From NCBI RefSeq assembly GCF_030160295.1, contig NZ_BSOB01000061.1, positions 186,664 to 250,663 of the forward strand: 64,000 nt of DNA, given 5' to 3'. Below the pieces are notes generated by a model that was not told the origin of the DNA, did not search any database, and saw only the letters and a list, made by a program, of their open reading frames with translations. Origin of the DNA: Dyella acidisoli (GTDB lineage Bacteria > Pseudomonadota > Gammaproteobacteria > Xanthomonadales > Rhodanobacteraceae). The position numbers were made by a program, and so were the translations under genes. The first letter of the stretch is position 1, and each line of letters starts with the position of its first letter. Below, piece by piece: positions 36,743 to 44,622 of this stretch.

Positions 36743-38509
36743 ATGCACGACATTGGCTTCATTCGCGATCTTGCCTTAGTGATGCTCGTGGCGGGCGCCA
36801 CGACAATCCTTTTTCAACGTCTGCGGCTGCCAGTGCTTCCCGGTTACATCTTGGCGGGCATGGTGATCGGTCCGCACACGCCAGGTGTGCTGGTGGCCGA
36901 TCCGCGCGCGATCAGTGACATCTCCAATCTTGGCGTAGTGCTGCTGATGTTTACGCTCGGGCTGGAGTTCAGCGTACGCAAGCTGCGACAAGTGGGTGGC
37001 AGCTTGTTGCTGATCACCGTGATCGAAGTGGGTTTCATGTTATGGCTTGGGTATCAGCTCGGTCTGTTGTTTGGCTGGGGTGGTCGGAACGCGTTGTTCA
37101 TGGGCGGCATCATGGCGCTGTCCTCAACCATGGTGGCTACACGCACGCTGACCGAGAACGGGCTTCGGCAGTGGCCATTCGCACGCCTGGTCGTTGGCAT
37201 GCTGGTGGCCGAAGACATGTTGACCATCGTGCTGCTTACGCTGCTTACCGCTATCGCCATCAGCGGTACGGTGGAGACGGGGACGGCCTTCAGCGTGGTG
37301 GGGCATCTCGGTTTGTTCGTGGTGGCGGGAATGATCGTCGGCCTGCTGCTGTTGCCGCGATTGGTGGATTACGTGGCACGTTTCGATCGCGACGAAACCT
37401 TGTTGGTGAGTGTGCTCGGCATCTGTTTCGGTACCAGTCTGCTGGCTGCGTGGTTGGGTTTCAGCGTGGCTCTCGGCGCATTCTTGGCCGGTGCGGTGGT
37501 GGCTGAGGCGCACAGCGCCTCGCGTGTGGTGCACCTGGTCGAACCTTTGCGCGACATGTTCGCTGCGCTGTTCTTCGTGGCGATCGGCTTGAAGATCGAT
37601 CCGGCTCAACTCGCGCATTACGCGCTGCCTGCAGTGTCGATCGCCTTGACCGTAATGCTCGGCAAGAGTCTGGTGTGCAGCGTCGGCATGTTCTTCATCG
37701 GCCACGATCTGCGCACGTCACTGCGGGCCGGATTGTGCATGGCGCAGATTGGTGAATTCTCATTCGTGATCGCTGCGCTTGGACTCACCTTGCACGCAGT
37801 GGACGATTTCATCTACCCGACTGCGGTCGCAGCTGCGTTGATCTGCATGATCGCCTCGCCTTATCTGCTTCGTTCTGCGGATCTGCTCGTGAGAGTAGGG
37901 CAGCGCGCGGTTCCGTTGCCGCTGCGATTGCTGATCAGCAGCTACAGCGTATGGCTGGAAAACCTGCGTCCCGTCAACGAGAACGCCATGCTTGCGCACA
38001 TGTTCCGCCGGCTGCTTTGGCATATTGCCGTGAACATCGCGCTCGTCGTAACGCTGTTCGTCATCGGTGCTTACGTCAATGCACACAATGCGGTCTGGTT
38101 TGATCGCTGGGGATTTGGCAAAGACACGCGTCACTCGGTGATCTGGGCATGTGCTCTGTTTTTCTCATTGCCGTTGTTGATTGCGGTGTATCGCAAGGCC
38201 GAAGCCTTGGGGATGCTGCTGGCGGAGTTGGGCATACGCGAGCGCTTTGCCGGTTCCTACACGCAGGCCATTCGGCAGGTTCTTGCGAAACTGATTCCGT
38301 TGGCGACGTTACTGGCGCTGGCGCTGCTGGTGGGCGTACTCGGATCCACGATTTTGCCGCCACGCGGTGTGGCGATTTCTCTCGTTGCAGTGTGCGTGCT
38401 CCTCGCAGTTATCCTGTGGCGCGGCCTGGTTAAGGTGCATGCGAGGTTGCAAGCAGCATTGCGGGACACGCTGGAAAAGCCTTCATCTCCCCCTAACAAA
38501 TCAAGTTGA
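36743..38509 (+). CDS. Cation:proton antiporter, CPA2 (Kef-type) family
   Basis: 588 residues. The first 390 are a 12-13 helix CPA2 membrane domain: GYILAGMVIGPHTPG, LGVVLLMFTLGLEFS, the SSTMVATRTL and LVAEDM elements, GAFLAGAVVAE and AALFFVAIGLKID. After this come about 100 hydrophilic residues, then further helices near 425-445, 470-490 and 515-560. This extra membrane C-terminus replaces the RCK/TrkA-N domain of KefB/KefC, so regulation by NAD or glutathione through RCK is not expected. It likely exchanges K+ or Na+ for protons at the inner membrane. Monocistronic. Confidence 0.88.
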   Translation: MHDIGFIRDLALVMLVAGATTILFQRLRLPVLPGYILAGMVIGPHTPGVLVADPRAISDISNLGVVLLMFTLGLEFSVRKLRQVGGSLLLITVIEVGFMLWLGYQLGLLFGWGGRNALFMGGIMALSSTMVATRTLTENGLRQWPFARLVVGMLVAEDMLTIVLLTLLTAIAISGTVETGTAFSVVGHLGLFVVAGMIVGLLLLPRLVDYVARFDRDETLLVSVLGICFGTSLLAAWLGFSVALGAFLAGAVVAEAHSASRVVHLVEPLRDMFAALFFVAIGLKIDPAQLAHYALPAVSIALTVMLGKSLVCSVGMFFIGHDLRTSLRAGLCMAQIGEFSFVIAALGLTLHAVDDFIYPTAVAAALICMIASPYLLRSADLLVRVGQRAVPLPLRLLISSYSVWLENLRPVNENAMLAHMFRRLLWHIAVNIALVVTLFVIGAYVNAHNAVWFDRWGFGKDTRHSVIWACALFFSLPLLIAVYRKAEALGMLLAELGIRERFAGSYTQAIRQVLAKLIPLATLLALALLVGVLGSTILPPRGVAISLVAVCVLLAVILWRGLVKVHARLQAALRDTLEKPSSPPNKSS

Positions 38510-38677
38510 ATGAGGTCCTGTGCACATTTGCGATCCTGAACTTTTTGCGAGAGCGAGGGTCCACTGCGAATCGTCGTTGCCAAGACCGGACTTGACACCG
38601 CACAATGCGGGGCCAGCCTCCATTTGGGGGGAGGTCCGGCGCGGCACGCCGGCATATCCATGACTAGGGAGTACCAA

Positions 38678-39475
38678 ATGAAGCATTTTCTGCGACCCAC
38701 GCTGACAGCGGCCGCGCTGGCCATCGCGCTGGGCATGACCGCTGGCGTGCAGGCACAGACGTCCAGCGCTGGTAGCACGAGCGCCACCGGTACGGTTGAC
38801 AAGATCAAGGCCAGCACCGTGGTCGGCTACGAGTTGGCCGGTTCCGTGCCGCCGATCATGCGTGAAGCCGTGGATCCGGCGACCGTCGCCAAGGCCGTCC
38901 AGGACGCACTTTCCGGCAAGAAGCCGCCGATGAGCGAGCAGGAGTTCAACTCCACTGCTCAGGCCTTTGAGGCGCAGCTGCGTAGCAAGGCTAAGTCCGA
39001 GTTCGATGCGGCCTCCGCCAAGAACAAGGCAGAAGGCGATGCCTTCCTTGCCAAGAACAAGAGCGCTGCGGGCGTGAAGACCACTGCTTCAGGTTTGCAG
39101 TATCAGGTGATCTCGCAAGGTACCGGTGCTCGTCCGGGCCCGAACGACACCGTGAAGGTGAACTACAAGGGCACTTTCGTGAATGGCGAAGTGTTCGACA
39201 GCTCTGATAAAAACAATCCGCCAGGGCCGACCGCGATCCCGCTGGCTCGCGTGATCCCGGGTTTCCGCGAAGGTCTGCAGTTGATGCAGGTGGGTGGCCA
39301 TTACAAGTTCTTCATCGCGCCGAACCTGGCTTATGGTGCAGAACCGAATCGTCCGTTCCCGCCGAACGCCACGTTGATCTTTGACGTCACCCTGGTAAGC
39401 ACCGGTCCGACGCCGGCCGGCGCAGCGGGTGGCGCTCCTCAAGGTGGTGGCAGCGACGGTAGCAGCGGCCAGTAA
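38678..39475 (+). CDS. FKBP-type peptidyl-prolyl isomerase, exported (Mip/FkpA-like)
   Basis: ATG at 38678 with GGGAG seven bases upstream; in-frame sequence to 38624 is discarded. 265 residues. Signal peptide of about 24 residues (LTAAALAIALGMTAGVQAQ). Then a helical FKBP-N dimerisation domain (about 40-130, rich in Lys/Ala/Glu) and an FKBP domain at about 140-235 (TASGLQYQVISQGTGARPG, YKGTFVNGEVFDSS, IPGFREGLQLMQVGGHYKFFI, YGAEP, PPNATLIFDVTLV). The Gly/Ser-rich tail is low complexity. A periplasmic folding catalyst. Confidence 0.93.
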   Translation: MKHFLRPTLTAAALAIALGMTAGVQAQTSSAGSTSATGTVDKIKASTVVGYELAGSVPPIMREAVDPATVAKAVQDALSGKKPPMSEQEFNSTAQAFEAQLRSKAKSEFDAASAKNKAEGDAFLAKNKSAAGVKTTASGLQYQVISQGTGARPGPNDTVKVNYKGTFVNGEVFDSSDKNNPPGPTAIPLARVIPGFREGLQLMQVGGHYKFFIAPNLAYGAEPNRPFPPNATLIFDVTLVSTGPTPAGAAGGAPQGGGSDGSSGQ

Positions 39476-39502
39476 TCACCGCGCTAGAACGAGCTTGTAT
39501 GA

Positions 39503-39536
39503 ACGGGGCGCGAACGATTCGCGCCCCGTTTGCTTT
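39503..39536 (+). terminator. Terminator after the FKBP gene
   Basis: A 12-bp perfect stem ACGGGGCGCGAA/TTCGCGCCCCGT with loop CGA is followed by TTGCTTT. Confidence 0.85.
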
Positions 39537-39628
39537 ACACGGGCTCACACGCCTGTGTCGTTGACATAGGCGTTTCTTTTGGGGCTGTTAGAATCCTCGC
39601 CCCTTAACTAAGGCGTTGATCCCCCGCG

Positions 39629-40972
39629 ATGAAAGTCACCATTTTTGGTACCGGTTATGTGGGCTTGGTTACTGGAGCCTGCCTGGCCGAGATGGGCAAT
39701 CATGTCGTTTGCGTAGATATCGACGAGAACAAAGTAGGGCGCCTGCGTCGTGGCGAAATCCCCATTTTCGAACCGGGCCTCGAGCCGATCGTGCGGCGCA
39801 ATTACGCCAATGGGCAACTTGAATTCACCACAGATGCGGCATTGGCTGTTGCGCATGCGCAAATCATCTTCATCGCCGTGGGTACGCCGCCGGACGAAGA
39901 CGGCAGCGCCGATCTGCAATACGTATTGAGTGTGGCTCGATCCGTCGGGCGTCATCTGGATCGCTATGCGGTGATCGTCAATAAATCCACCGTGCCGGTG
40001 GGGACAGCCGATCGCGTGCGTGAAGCGGTGGCGGCTGAGCTTGCTGCTCGTGGCGTCGAGATCGAATTCGATGTGGCGTCCAACCCCGAATTCCTGAAAG
40101 AAGGTGATGCGGTCGAAGATTGTCTGCGTCCCGACCGTATCGTGATCGGCACTTCAAGCGCACGCGCAATCGCTTTGCTGCGCAAGCTCTATGCGCCCTT
40201 CAATCGCAATCATGATCGCACTGTGGTCATGGATGTACGTTCCGCTGAGCTGACCAAATATGCGGCCAACGCCATGCTGGCGACGAAGATCAGCTTCATG
40301 AACGAGATCGCCAACATCGCCGAGCGCGTGGGTGCGGACGTGGAGCTGGTGCGCCAAGGGATCGGTTCGGATCCGCGCATCGGTTATCACTTCATCTATC
40401 CGGGCGCCGGTTATGGCGGCTCGTGTTTTCCGAAGGACGTGCAGGCCCTGGAGCGCACCGCACGTGCGGTGGGTTACAGCGCGCGTCTGCTCGGAGCGGT
40501 GGAGGCGGTCAACCACGATCAGAAGATGAAGCTGTTCGACTTCATTCTCAGTTACTTCAATGGCAACGTGCGTGGGCGCACGATCGCCCTATGGGGCCTG
40601 GCGTTCAAGCCCAACACGGACGACATGCGCGAAGCTTCCAGCCGCAGGCTGATGGAGGCGCTATGGGATGCCGGAGCCAACGTACGCGCGTTTGATCCAG
40701 AAGCGCGCGAGGAAGTGCACCGCTTGTACGGTGACCGTGGCGATCTGGTGCTGTGCGATAGCGCCTATCAGGCGCTGGACGGCGCGGATGCATTGGCGAT
40801 CATCACGGAATGGAAGGCATTCCGTAGCCCAGATTTCGCCCGCATTCGCGCGGTACTCAAGGAGCCGGCCATTTTCGATGGGCGTAATATCTACGAACCC
40901 GCGGTGGTGGAAGAGGCAGGCTTGGCGTACTACGGGATTGGCCGCGGGCGTAGCGTCGCACGTTCGGAGTAA
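39629..40972 (+). CDS. ugd: UDP-glucose 6-dehydrogenase
   Basis: 447 residues. Rossmann start [21 protein letters not shown], then [51 protein letters not shown], and the catalytic C266 in [10 protein letters not shown], followed by [14 protein letters not shown]. It oxidises UDP-glucose to UDP-glucuronate with two NAD+, for exopolysaccharide or for lipid A modification. slyX starts three bases after the stop. No polysaccharide genes are adjacent. Confidence 0.97.
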   Translation: MKVTIFGTGYVGLVTGACLAEMGNHVVCVDIDENKVGRLRRGEIPIFEPGLEPIVRRNYANGQLEFTTDAALAVAHAQIIFIAVGTPPDEDGSADLQYVLSVARSVGRHLDRYAVIVNKSTVPVGTADRVREAVAAELAARGVEIEFDVASNPEFLKEGDAVEDCLRPDRIVIGTSSARAIALLRKLYAPFNRNHDRTVVMDVRSAELTKYAANAMLATKISFMNEIANIAERVGADVELVRQGIGSDPRIGYHFIYPGAGYGGSCFPKDVQALERTARAVGYSARLLGAVEAVNHDQKMKLFDFILSYFNGNVRGRTIALWGLAFKPNTDDMREASSRRLMEALWDAGANVRAFDPEAREEVHRLYGDRGDLVLCDSAYQALDGADALAIITEWKAFRSPDFARIRAVLKEPAIFDGRNIYEPAVVEEAGLAYYGIGRGRSVARSE

Positions 40973-40974
40973 TC

Positions 40975-41187
40975 ATGAGCAGCACCGAGCAGCGTCTTAC
41001 GGAGCTGGAAGTCCGGCTCGCTTTTATCGATGATGCCGTCCAGGCACTAATCGTGGCTGATGCGGAGCAATCCGTGCGCATCGCCACATTGGAACGCCTG
41101 GTCCGCGACCTGCGCGGCGAATTGGAAACTGTGCGCCTCGGACAGGGACACGATCCGCATAGCGAACCGCCGCCGCCGCATTATTGA
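40975..41187 (+). CDS. slyX: SlyX family protein
   Basis: 70 residues. A short coiled coil (QRLTELEVRLAFIDDAVQAL, then LERLVRDLRGELETV) ends in the family tail EPPPPHY. A conserved small cytosolic protein of unknown function. It lies directly downstream of ugd, and a DUF2058 gene follows after 46 bases. Confidence 0.93.
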   Translation: MSSTEQRLTELEVRLAFIDDAVQALIVADAEQSVRIATLERLVRDLRGELETVRLGQGHDPHSEPPPPHY

Positions 41188-41233
41188 AACTGCATTACCT
41201 AGAAACCGTACCAACGCACCACCGGATTCGATC

Positions 41234-41788
41234 ATGGCCGATTCATTGCGAGATCAGCTCTTGAAGAGCGGCATCGTCAAGCAACTCAAGGACGATAAGC
41301 GTCAACAGCAACCTGCGCCCAAGCCGCAGAATTCGTTCGCCAAGGGTAAGCCGCCGCACAAGCCGCGCCCCCCGCGCAGCGACGAGATTGACCTGGGTAA
41401 GGCTTACGCGATGCGCGCGCAAACGGAAGCGCAAGAGCGCAAGCGTGCCGAGCAGGAGGCAGCCGAACAGGCGCGTATTAAACGCGAGCGCAAAGCGAAA
41501 GTGCAGAAGCTGCTGGAAGGCCAGGCGCTCAACAAGAACGATGTCGATCAAGTGCGCCACTTTGAATACGGCGGCAAGATTCGCCGAGTGCATGTTGATG
41601 CAGGACAGCTCGCCGATCTGAATGCCGGCAAGCTGGGCATTGTGCAGAATGCTGGTCGTTATCTACTGGTAACGCAGGCCGTAGCGGAACAGGTGCGCGA
41701 CGTTGATCCGCATCTGGTGGCGTTGCTGGTGGATCCTGCAGCGGCCGGTGTGGATGAGGATGGCATTCCGGATGATTTGATGTGGTGA
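41234..41788 (+). CDS. DUF2058 family protein (YaiL-like)
   Basis: ATG at 41234; the frame is open further upstream over slyX but similarity begins MADSLRDQLLKSGIVKQLKDD. 184 residues, very basic N-terminal half (QQPAPKPQNSFAKGKPPHK, then a helix rich in Glu, Arg and Lys), then the C-terminal domain GGKIRRVHVDAGQLADLNAGKLGIV. Typical DUF2058 nucleoprotein/polynucleotide-associated enzyme pattern; function unknown. REP-like copy B lies 25 bases after the stop. Confidence 0.88.
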   Translation: MADSLRDQLLKSGIVKQLKDDKRQQQPAPKPQNSFAKGKPPHKPRPPRSDEIDLGKAYAMRAQTEAQERKRAEQEAAEQARIKRERKAKVQKLLEGQALNKNDVDQVRHFEYGGKIRRVHVDAGQLADLNAGKLGIVQNAGRYLLVTQAVAEQVRDVDPHLVALLVDPAAAGVDEDGIPDDLMW

Positions 41789-41813
41789 GCCGCTTCAAGG
41801 CTTGCTTGGTTGC

Positions 41814-41881
41814 GTAGGTTGGGTGCAAACCCCAACTTCAGCTCCACAAATCGTGAGGTTGGGGTTTGCACCCCAACCTAC
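41814..41881. repeat. REP-like palindromic repeat, copy B
   Basis: 68 bases bounded by GTAGGTTGGG and CCCAACCTAC, with inner TGCAAACCCCAAC/GGGGTTTGCA arms. The same family as 36103-36174. It sits between the convergent DUF2058 and fadB-like genes. Confidence 0.88.
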
Positions 41882-41884
41882 ACA

Positions 41885-43948
41885 TTAAGCACTTTCGTTC
41901 TGCGTCAACGCGGCGTTGTCCCACCCATTCTTCGGTAGGAAGCGATCACCGTACCGCTTTGCCAGCATTTCGAGTTTCTGTCGGATTTTCTCGACGCCTT
42001 CACTGCGCACGTATTGAATAGGGCCGCCACGGAACGGGGCAAAGCCGGTACCGAAAATCACACCTGCATCGAGCAGGTCTGCATCATCTACGACCTCGTC
42101 GCCGAGGCAGGCAACGGCTTCGTTGACCATGGCGAGGATCATTCGATCTTGCAGATCCGGTGGCGGCGTGTAGTCGGGGTCCACTTGAGGCTTCTGCGGC
42201 TTGCCTTCCTGCCAAGTGTATAGGCCCTGGCCATCCTTCTTGCCGCGCTTGCCGGCTTCGAGCTTATCTTCCAGCCCCGGTGGTAGCTCCAATCCAAGGA
42301 ATGGCGCGAGCTCTTTGCCGACCGATGCGCAAACATCGAGGCCCACGGTGTCGGCCAGTTCGATTGGCCCCATCGGCATGCCGAAGATTTTTGCTTCCTT
42401 GTCGAGCACGGGTCCTGGCACACCTTCGTTGTAGAGACGCAGTGCCTCGAGCAGGTAGGGCATCAGGATGCGGTTCACCAGAAAGCCCGGCGTGCCTTTC
42501 ACTGCTACCGGCAATTTGCCGATGGCCTTGCAGAAAGCCATCGCACGCTTTTCGATGGCCGGATCGAGCGCATCGTGGCGCACTACTTCCACGAGTGGCA
42601 TTTGCGCTACGGGGTTGAAGAAATGCAGACCGAGGAAACGCTGCGGTGCCGTCAAGCGCTTGCGCAATTCGTCCAACGGAATGGATGAAGTATTGGTCGC
42701 TAGAACGCCATTGCTATGGCTCAGCTGCGGTTCGATCGTTGCGTACAGCGCTTCTTTTGCTTCGGGGTTTTCGAAGATTGCCTCGATCGCAAGATCAGCC
42801 TCTGCAACGCCAGTGCCTTCGACATCGGCGCGCAAGCGACGGCGGGTTTCTTCGACTTTTTCTGGCGCTTTCAGTTTTTTCTCGTACAGCGACTGTGCGC
42901 GGTCCAGCGCAGGCTGTATGAATTTCATCTCGCGATCTTGCAGCGTCACATCGAAACCCTTGAACGCTGCCCATGCGGCAATATCGCCGCCCATCACGCC
43001 GGCGCCGACCACATGGACGTGGCGAATGCCGGCATCGATGCCGCTACCTTGGCCTTTCAGGCGCTCTTGCAAGAAGAAGATGCGAATGAGGTTGCGCGCT
43101 GTGGATGTTTCCGCCAGCTTGGCCACCGAGCGCGCTTCGAGTTTCAGGCGTTGCTGGATATTGCTGCCGCCGCGCTTCCATACATCGATCAGCGCGAACG
43201 GTGCGGGGTAGTGTTCCTTGCGCACCTTGGCCGCGGTCTGCTTGATCACCATCGGCGCCAGAATTTGACGCGCCAGCCACGCGTTGGTTGCCCAGGCGGT
43301 GGCTCGCTGCGCGAACGGACGCGCATGAGGGTGGCGGAGAAGGGCGCGTGCCTCCGCCATCAATTCGTCCGGACGTGCCAGCCGATCGACCACGCCCAGA
43401 CCCTTGGCCTTGCGGGCGGAAAGGGCCTTGCCCGTCAGCATCACAGGCAGTGCTTCCACAGCGCCGATCAAACGCGGCAGGCGGGCTGACCCACCCCAGC
43501 CCGGGTGGATGCCCAGCATGACCTCGGGCAGCCCGATCCGCGTTTTCTCATCGTCGACGGCAATGCGTTGCCGGCAGGCAAGAATCAGTTCGGTACCACC
43601 GCCCATGCAGGCGCCGTGAATAGCGGCAACCGTAGGGCAGGGCAGTCGTGCCAGTGCATCGAAAACGCGCTGGCCGTTTTCGATGTTTTCCAGCACCGTG
43701 CCTTGTTTGGCGTATTCAACGAATTCTTTGATGTCCGCACCGACCGCAAAGCCGTTCGCCTTGGCCGAATGGACAATCACCCCAGCGGGCTTCTCGATCG
43801 CCAGCCGTTCCACGATCTGCCCGAGCTCGTCCAGCAGCTCGCGGGAAATAGCGTTGACGCTGCTGTGAGCGCGATCCAGGGTAAGGGTAACGATGCCACT
43901 GTCATCCAGGCTCGTTTTCCAGTGATTGAAGCGCAATCCTTCGAACAT
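41885..43948 (-). CDS. Bifunctional enoyl-CoA hydratase/3-hydroxyacyl-CoA dehydrogenase (FadB/FadJ-like)
   Basis: ATG at 43948 (MFEGLRFNHW); longer readings to 44053 cross the upstream palindrome. 687 residues. The hydratase domain has its two catalytic glutamates in GACMGGGTELILAC and IGLPEVMLGIHPGWGG. The dehydrogenase has Rossmann HVVGAGVMGGDIAAWAA, ATNTSSI and LGLHFFNPVAQMPLVEVV, then C-terminal helices (TPGFLVNRILMPYL). It catalyses two consecutive steps of fatty acid beta-oxidation. No thiolase (fadA) lies beside it in this window. An extensive palindrome in its promoter region suggests a dedicated repressor. Confidence 0.93.
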   Translation of the reverse strand: MFEGLRFNHWKTSLDDSGIVTLTLDRAHSSVNAISRELLDELGQIVERLAIEKPAGVIVHSAKANGFAVGADIKEFVEYAKQGTVLENIENGQRVFDALARLPCPTVAAIHGACMGGGTELILACRQRIAVDDEKTRIGLPEVMLGIHPGWGGSARLPRLIGAVEALPVMLTGKALSARKAKGLGVVDRLARPDELMAEARALLRHPHARPFAQRATAWATNAWLARQILAPMVIKQTAAKVRKEHYPAPFALIDVWKRGGSNIQQRLKLEARSVAKLAETSTARNLIRIFFLQERLKGQGSGIDAGIRHVHVVGAGVMGGDIAAWAAFKGFDVTLQDREMKFIQPALDRAQSLYEKKLKAPEKVEETRRRLRADVEGTGVAEADLAIEAIFENPEAKEALYATIEPQLSHSNGVLATNTSSIPLDELRKRLTAPQRFLGLHFFNPVAQMPLVEVVRHDALDPAIEKRAMAFCKAIGKLPVAVKGTPGFLVNRILMPYLLEALRLYNEGVPGPVLDKEAKIFGMPMGPIELADTVGLDVCASVGKELAPFLGLELPPGLEDKLEAGKRGKKDGQGLYTWQEGKPQKPQVDPDYTPPPDLQDRMILAMVNEAVACLGDEVVDDADLLDAGVIFGTGFAPFRGGPIQYVRSEGVEKIRQKLEMLAKRYGDRFLPKNGWDNAALTQNESA

Positions 43949-43980
43949 GGGGCTTGGGGAGATGGCCGAGAGGCCCTCAC

Positions 43981-44040
43981 CATACCGTCCCGCAGCGATG
44001 ATTGCGAGACGTACCATTCGGGACGGTATGTATCGGTATG
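43981..44040. promoter_or_regulatory. Candidate operator upstream of the fadB-like gene
   Basis: CATACCGTCCCG (43981-43992) and its exact complement CGGGACGGTATG (44019-44030) are separated by 26 bases; CGGTATG occurs again at 44034-44040. The group lies 33-92 bases upstream of the fadB-like ATG and about 90 bases before the divergent gene at 44131. TetR-type fatty-acid regulators bind comparable palindromes, but no regulator is encoded here. Confidence 0.5.
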
Positions 44041-44130
44041 CCGCATGGATCACGCCTTCGCGTTCCGGCTATTGCGCTTCCCGCACGACCGCGTAACGTA
44101 CGAGACGCGATCACTTCTCTTTTTGGCGGT

Positions 44131-44622
44131 ATGACTTCCCTGATGGCCCCTGCGCCGCTTGCCGGCAGCGACATTTACGAGCGCATCCTGACTGCGCCCG
44201 GGGGATTGGTCGTGCTTGAGCACGTGGACAGCAATGCCGTGATCGAACAGTTTCGCGCCCTTGCTCGCCTCAACGGGCAATCGGTCTACCTGTGGCGACC
44301 GGAAAACGGCATGGAGAACCTGCGCGAGGCGCATGCCGTCATTCCTGGCTCGCAGCGCCTGGGCAATGCCTTGCGATATATCCAGCAAAGTATTCATTTC
44401 GGTGTCTACCTGCTTTCTCCGTTTCCCCTGCCGCTGGTGCCGACGGACAGTACCCTGCTGCGGCAGCTCGCACGTGCACCGGCCGGTCACGTGCGTCGGG
44501 TGGTGCTGCTGGACGCACCGGAAACATTAGTTTCGAGCATCGACGACGTCGCCGTGCGGTTGGGCAGCGCGGCGGATACGATCCAGCGCCCACGCCTGCG
44601 TGACGGACGATGGCTGCTGTGA
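44131..44622 (+). CDS. Unknown protein resembling the N-terminal domain of Ycf46-type AAA proteins
   Basis: 163 residues from an ATG at 44131 (a second ATG is at 44143). No AAA motor or Walker motif is present. The order of features fits the region before the ATPase in Ycf46-like proteins: GGLVVLEHVDSNAVIEQFRALARLNGQ, then V-Y-L-W-R-P-E-N-G, an ALRYIQQSIHFGVYLLSPF strand and VRRVVLLDAPETL. This is pattern recognition, not a search result. The 3' end overlaps the next gene, a c-di-GMP enzyme, by 13 bases, so the two are translationally coupled and probably work together. Divergent from the fadB-like gene. Confidence 0.6.
   Translation: MTSLMAPAPLAGSDIYERILTAPGGLVVLEHVDSNAVIEQFRALARLNGQSVYLWRPENGMENLREAHAVIPGSQRLGNALRYIQQSIHFGVYLLSPFPLPLVPTDSTLLRQLARAPAGHVRRVVLLDAPETLVSSIDDVAVRLGSAADTIQRPRLRDGRWLL

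Noticed and set aside
39563-39597. TTGACA near 39563 followed by TAGAAT as a ugd promoter
   Set aside because: The spacing is 22 bases, too long for sigma-70; no better pair was seen.
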